From an uncultured Pseudomonadota bacterium (lineage in GTDB: Bacteria; Myxococcota_A; UBA796; JAFGLY01): a DNA stretch of 56,976 nucleotides. Location: contig CALDOK010000123.1 in the NCBI GenBank assembly GCA_937912125.1, positions 1 to 56,976 of the forward strand, read 5' to 3'. Within the stretch, counting starts at the first letter, position 1. Each line of letters opens with the position of its first letter. A program made the translations under genes and the position numbers. The notes under the pieces are model-generated. The model was not told the DNA's origin and made no database searches. It saw nothing but the letters and a program-made list of their open reading frames with translations. Of the stretch, positions 54,487 to 56,976 are shown piece by piece.

Positions 54487-55926
54487 CTATTCGTCCCAAG
54501 GCATGGGCGGTCCCTCATCCGACCCGCCCCCCAGCTCGGCCAGCCCCATCGCCCGCCAGTACAGTGGGCAGGCCCCCTGGCATATCTGCACCCTGTCGCA
54601 GCCCGCGCAGGGGCCCGGCGCCATGCGCTTCTCGCGGAAGAAGCGGGAGCTCTGGGCCTGCCAGAGCTGCTGAAATGGGACCTCGAGGATCTTGCCCAGG
54701 GTCTCGTGGTGCCCGAAGCTCGAGCACGGCAGCACCTCGCCCGCAGGGGAGACATGCAGCAGCCCGTCGGCCGCCGCGCAGCCAGGGCTGCCGAGCCCAT
54801 GGGCTGGGGTCTCGAACAGGCACAGGGGCACCGGCGAGTACCAGATGAAGCGCACGCCCTGGGCTTCTGCGCGATCCCGCAGGGCCAGCACCACGGGACC
54901 GATCTCCGAGTACGCGACCTGGGCGGTCGGATCCGCGGCGGTGCCACAGGGGATGACCATGTTCATGGTGAGGCGATCGAGGCCCTGGTCGGCGACCCGG
55001 TCGACGATCCCCTCGAGGCTCTGGATGTTGCCGCGGCTGATGGTGGTGTTGGTGTGCACCCGAATGCCCGCTGCGCGCAGCCGGTCCAGGCCCGCCCAGA
55101 GTCGCTCGAAGGCGCCCACCTTGCCCACCAGGGCGTCGTGGGCCGCCGCGCTGGATCCCTCGAGGGACAGCTGAGCCGAGTCCAGGCCCGCGGCGCTCAG
55201 GGCGTCCACCTTGGCCTGGGTCAAGCGCCAGCCGTTCGAGATGAGGTTGGTCTTCATTCCCAAGCCGTGCGCATGGGCGACCAGCTCGTCGAGTCCAGGG
55301 TGGAGGGTGGGCTCCCCGCCGGTGAAGGACACCGAGGGGCAGCGAGCGTCGCCGTGGATGATGTCCAACACCCGCCGGAATCCCGCCGTGTCCAGGGCGC
55401 GGCCCTCGTCCCAGCCCGTAGGCAGGCCCGCCGCGGAGCAGCCCGCGTAGCAGAAGCTGCAGGCCAGGTTGCAGCGGTAGGTCAGCGCGATCTCGCTGAT
55501 GATCGGCAAGCGACAGAATGCGGCGGTGAAGGGCTCATGCACCACGGCCCGGCGTCCCCTGCCCTCTCCGAGCCAGCCGCGGAGCAGATCCTGCAGGTCG
55601 GCGAAGAACCAGTGCAGCTCCCTGCGGCGCAGGGTGCTGTCTCCCTCGCGCGCGAGGACCTGAGCCACCGTCAGCCCTTCGTCCAGCATGGCCCCGAGCA
55701 CGCGCAGGGCCGTGGCGTTGAGCTTGAAGGGACGGTTGGGCACGAGGATGAGCAGCTCGTCCTCCGGGCGCACCACCACGTGACCCCGCAGGTTCGCCAC
55801 GAGCTCGTCCGCCCAGCGCAGATCGATGGGGTGGGGCTGCCCAGGCCCCAGATCCACCAGGATGGGCTGGTCTGGCCCGGGGCCACGCCCCGGATCCAGG
55901 CGCCGCAGCAGATCGCGCAGGCCCAT
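54487..55926 (-). CDS. Radical SAM/SPASM maturase with PqqD-like N-terminal domain
   Basis: 479-residue enzyme. Residues about 45-120 resemble a PqqD/RiPP recognition element: ELLILVPNRPFKLNATALRVLGAML and LTVAQVLAREG. The radical SAM core has CNLACSFCY (Cys152, Cys156, Cys159), FTGGEPTLHPGLDELV, and LSLEGSSAAAHDALVG. The C-terminal SPASM-like region has six Cys (383, 401, 440, 443, 449, 453; LPCSSFG, CAGCDRVQICQGACPLY) for auxiliary iron-sulfur clusters. Such enzymes crosslink or epimerise ribosomal peptides. It lies 9 bp after the membrane protein and two genes below the CHSA-repeat peptide, which is the obvious candidate substrate. Confidence 0.9.
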   Translation of the reverse strand: MGLRDLLRRLDPGRGPGPDQPILVDLGPGQPHPIDLRWADELVANLRGHVVVRPEDELLILVPNRPFKLNATALRVLGAMLDEGLTVAQVLAREGDSTLRRRELHWFFADLQDLLRGWLGEGRGRRAVVHEPFTAAFCRLPIISEIALTYRCNLACSFCYAGCSAAGLPTGWDEGRALDTAGFRRVLDIIHGDARCPSVSFTGGEPTLHPGLDELVAHAHGLGMKTNLISNGWRLTQAKVDALSAAGLDSAQLSLEGSSAAAHDALVGKVGAFERLWAGLDRLRAAGIRVHTNTTISRGNIQSLEGIVDRVADQGLDRLTMNMVIPCGTAADPTAQVAYSEIGPVVLALRDRAEAQGVRFIWYSPVPLCLFETPAHGLGSPGCAAADGLLHVSPAGEVLPCSSFGHHETLGKILEVPFQQLWQAQSSRFFREKRMAPGPCAGCDRVQICQGACPLYWRAMGLAELGGGSDEGPPMPWDE

Positions 55927-55935
55927 GCCCGCAGC

Positions 55936-56880
55936 CTAGACGTTGGCGCGGCGGGCGCGCTCGGCGATGTCCATGGCCTCTGTCACGATCTGGGAGACGA
56001 CCTTGGCCGAGGTGTGCCACCCGCCCCGCCGGTCCGCATGCTGGCGCACCACGAGGTAGCGCACGTCATCGCCATGGCCGGGCTCGAGCACCAGCTTGGG
56101 GTGGGAGGCGCGGATCTCGAACTCGGGCTTGCCCAGCACCACGCAGTAGACGTAGGGGTAGTTCTTTCCCTGGACGCTGTTGATGCAGACCTGCACCTGG
56201 ACACCGATGAAGCCAGAGCCATCGTCGGCCTTGGGACGCAGCATCACCCTGGCGTCCACCGGGTAGCGGCCGCGCTTGCCCTCGACCAACCCCAGCAGCG
56301 GCACCACGTCGTAGGCGTCAGGGCAGACGTCCTGCACCACCTGGCCGATGGGAGCCAGCGCCTGGGCCTTGATGATCAGCTGGTTGGGGTGCCAGGGCGC
56401 CCGCATGCCGTTGAGGAACATGGGGGCCCACAGGGTGAAGGCGGCCAAGGAGAACGGCAGCCAGGCCAGGCCGTCGAAGACCACCACCCCCGCGGAGAAG
56501 ACCAGGAAGCCCACGAAGCCCAGCACCAGCAGGCTGACGATGACCAGGGGGCTGCTGAGGTCCCAGAAGGACTGATCCCAGCGCCGCCCCTTGGCGATGC
56601 GCTGCTGGATCTGCAGGTGCCAGTCCGGATCGGCGGGCGCCCAGACGGGCTCGCCGCCCGCGCCCGCGGGGGCTGGAGCCAGCTTCTGCCGGCGCACCCA
56701 GAGGGGCAGGTGCCCCAAGAGGATCAGGGCCAGCCCGAGGGGCAGCAGGACGCCGGCCAGGCTCAACCAGAAGCCCAGCACGAAGAGCCCGCCGGCCACC
56801 AGATAGCGCAGCGCGAAGCGACCCTCGCCGATGAGGAAGCGGAGGTAGCTGCGCTCGTTCTTGTCGGGGAAGAGGGACAT
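55936..56880 (-). CDS. Membrane protein of unknown function in the peptide cassette
   Basis: 314-residue integral membrane protein. Two helices near residues 25-60 (YLVAGGLFVLGFWLSLAGV, LPLGLALILLGHLPLWV), two more near 115-165 (SPLVIVSLLVLGFVGFLVFSAG, LAWLPFSLAAFTLWAPMFL), then a soluble domain of about 145 residues with VDARVMLRPKADDGSGFIGVQ and KNYPYVYCVVLGKPEFEIR. I do not recognise the family. ATG at 56880 shares its A with the upstream peptide stop (TGATG) and has GGAGGG eight bases upstream, so it is translationally coupled. The radical SAM gene starts 9 bp after its stop. Inferred role: membrane tether, export or use of the modified peptide. Confidence 0.8.
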   Translation of the reverse strand: MSLFPDKNERSYLRFLIGEGRFALRYLVAGGLFVLGFWLSLAGVLLPLGLALILLGHLPLWVRRQKLAPAPAGAGGEPVWAPADPDWHLQIQQRIAKGRRWDQSFWDLSSPLVIVSLLVLGFVGFLVFSAGVVVFDGLAWLPFSLAAFTLWAPMFLNGMRAPWHPNQLIIKAQALAPIGQVVQDVCPDAYDVVPLLGLVEGKRGRYPVDARVMLRPKADDGSGFIGVQVQVCINSVQGKNYPYVYCVVLGKPEFEIRASHPKLVLEPGHGDDVRYLVVRQHADRRGGWHTSAKVVSQIVTEAMDIAERARRANV

Positions 56881-56976
56881 CAGTGGGACCCTCCGGAGAC
56901 GCACGCCGAGTGGCAGGCGCTGTGGCAGGCCGAGTGGCAGGCCGAGTGGCAGGCCGAGTGGCAGGCCGAGTGGCAG
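56880..56976 (-). CDS. Cys-His-Ser-Ala repeat peptide, C-terminal part only (candidate modified-peptide precursor)
   Basis: Partial gene running off the window; the last 31 residues are six copies of CHSA followed by CVSGGSH and a TGA that overlaps the next ATG. The frame is supported by the repeats themselves: copy five (56917-56928) has AGC instead of TCG for Ser, a three-base change that keeps Ser, and the sixth copy has GCG for GCC, which keeps Ala. In the other two frames these changes alter the residues. SD-like GGAGGG for the next gene lies within its last codons. Regular Cys and His every four residues next to a radical SAM/SPASM enzyme with a PqqD-like domain suggests a ribosomally made, post-translationally modified peptide or a metal-binding tail. 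Confidence 0.75.
56905..56976. repeat. 12-bp tandem repeat, six copies to the window edge
   Basis: Unit GCCGAGTGGCAG on the plus strand at 56905, 56917 (variant GCGCTGTGGCAG), 56929, 56941, 56953 and 56965; it continues beyond the window. Unit length is a multiple of three and codes for CHSA on the minus strand. Confidence 0.95.

Noticed and set aside
56905..56976. Tandem repeat as a CRISPR array
   Set aside because: 12-bp units are directly adjacent with no spacers, and the unit is in-frame coding.
55936..56976. Extension of the membrane protein upstream through LPLG repeats
   Set aside because: The frame is open to the edge, but repeat variation is non-synonymous in it, and ATG 56880 has its own ribosome site and overlaps a stop.

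Overview
The window looks like chromosomal DNA from a high-GC member of the Myxococcota (formerly Deltaproteobacteria), probably not a well-studied model strain. The basis is very high GC with strong third-position GC bias, a PASTA-less Ser/Thr kinase with a proline-rich tail, an AgmX/PglI-type TonB-like protein, Asp-Thr-Gly linkers before MYXO-CTERM-like anchors, many lipoproteins, and MopE-type Asp-rich metal-binding repeat proteins. Coding density is very high. Many genes overlap at ATGA, GTGA or TGATG, and no gene-free stretch exceeds 300 bases. I see no rRNA, tRNA, CRISPR array or intact insertion sequence.

Layout. 1-7352: Ser/Thr kinase (3' part missing), TPR protein, argS, and a two-gene HEAT-repeat/HD-domain operon. 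7441-9956: operon for a DpgA-type type III polyketide synthase, a DpgB/DpgD-like crotonase and a GNAT acetyltransferase. 10130-12427: MopE-type repeat lipoprotein with a lamin-tail domain. 12424-16694: SUV3-like helicase and a secreted NHL propeller protein. 16845-18670: MYXO-CTERM-anchored S1 protease, then thymidine kinase. 18680-18884: a 205-bp element bounded by a 20-bp inverted repeat and full of nested hairpins. 18881-22975: unknown protein, lipoprotein, subtilase. 23059-26846: rhomboid-like pseudoprotease, MMPL/RND exporter, SprA-related protein without its metal site.

26984-37360 is a cluster with a tailoring-enzyme flavour: sulfotransferase, B12-binding radical SAM enzyme, lipoprotein, sugar-isomerase-fold protein, methyltransferase, rubrerythrin, a GyrB ATPase/transducer fused to a methyltransferase, a second sulfotransferase-like protein, and a guanidino-modifying enzyme. 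37488-43022 holds the TonB-like protein, a three-gene overlapping operon (TlpA thioredoxin, sugar-nucleotide epimerase, EEP-family lipoprotein) and a second MopE-type lipoprotein. 43216-49443 is a complete tripartite RND efflux operon led by its own GbsR/MarR regulator, with an inverted-repeat operator at the promoter. 49564-53939: lipoprotein, PP-loop ATPase, YfhO-like membrane protein.

53990-56976, at the right edge, encodes on the minus strand a peptide ending in six Cys-His-Ser-Ala repeats, coupled to a membrane protein and then a radical SAM/SPASM enzyme with a PqqD-like N-terminal domain, followed by a small MopE-like protein. This looks like a ribosomal-peptide modification cassette. 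Together with the GyrB-methyltransferase fusion and the 205-bp element, it is the best candidate for an undescribed system.
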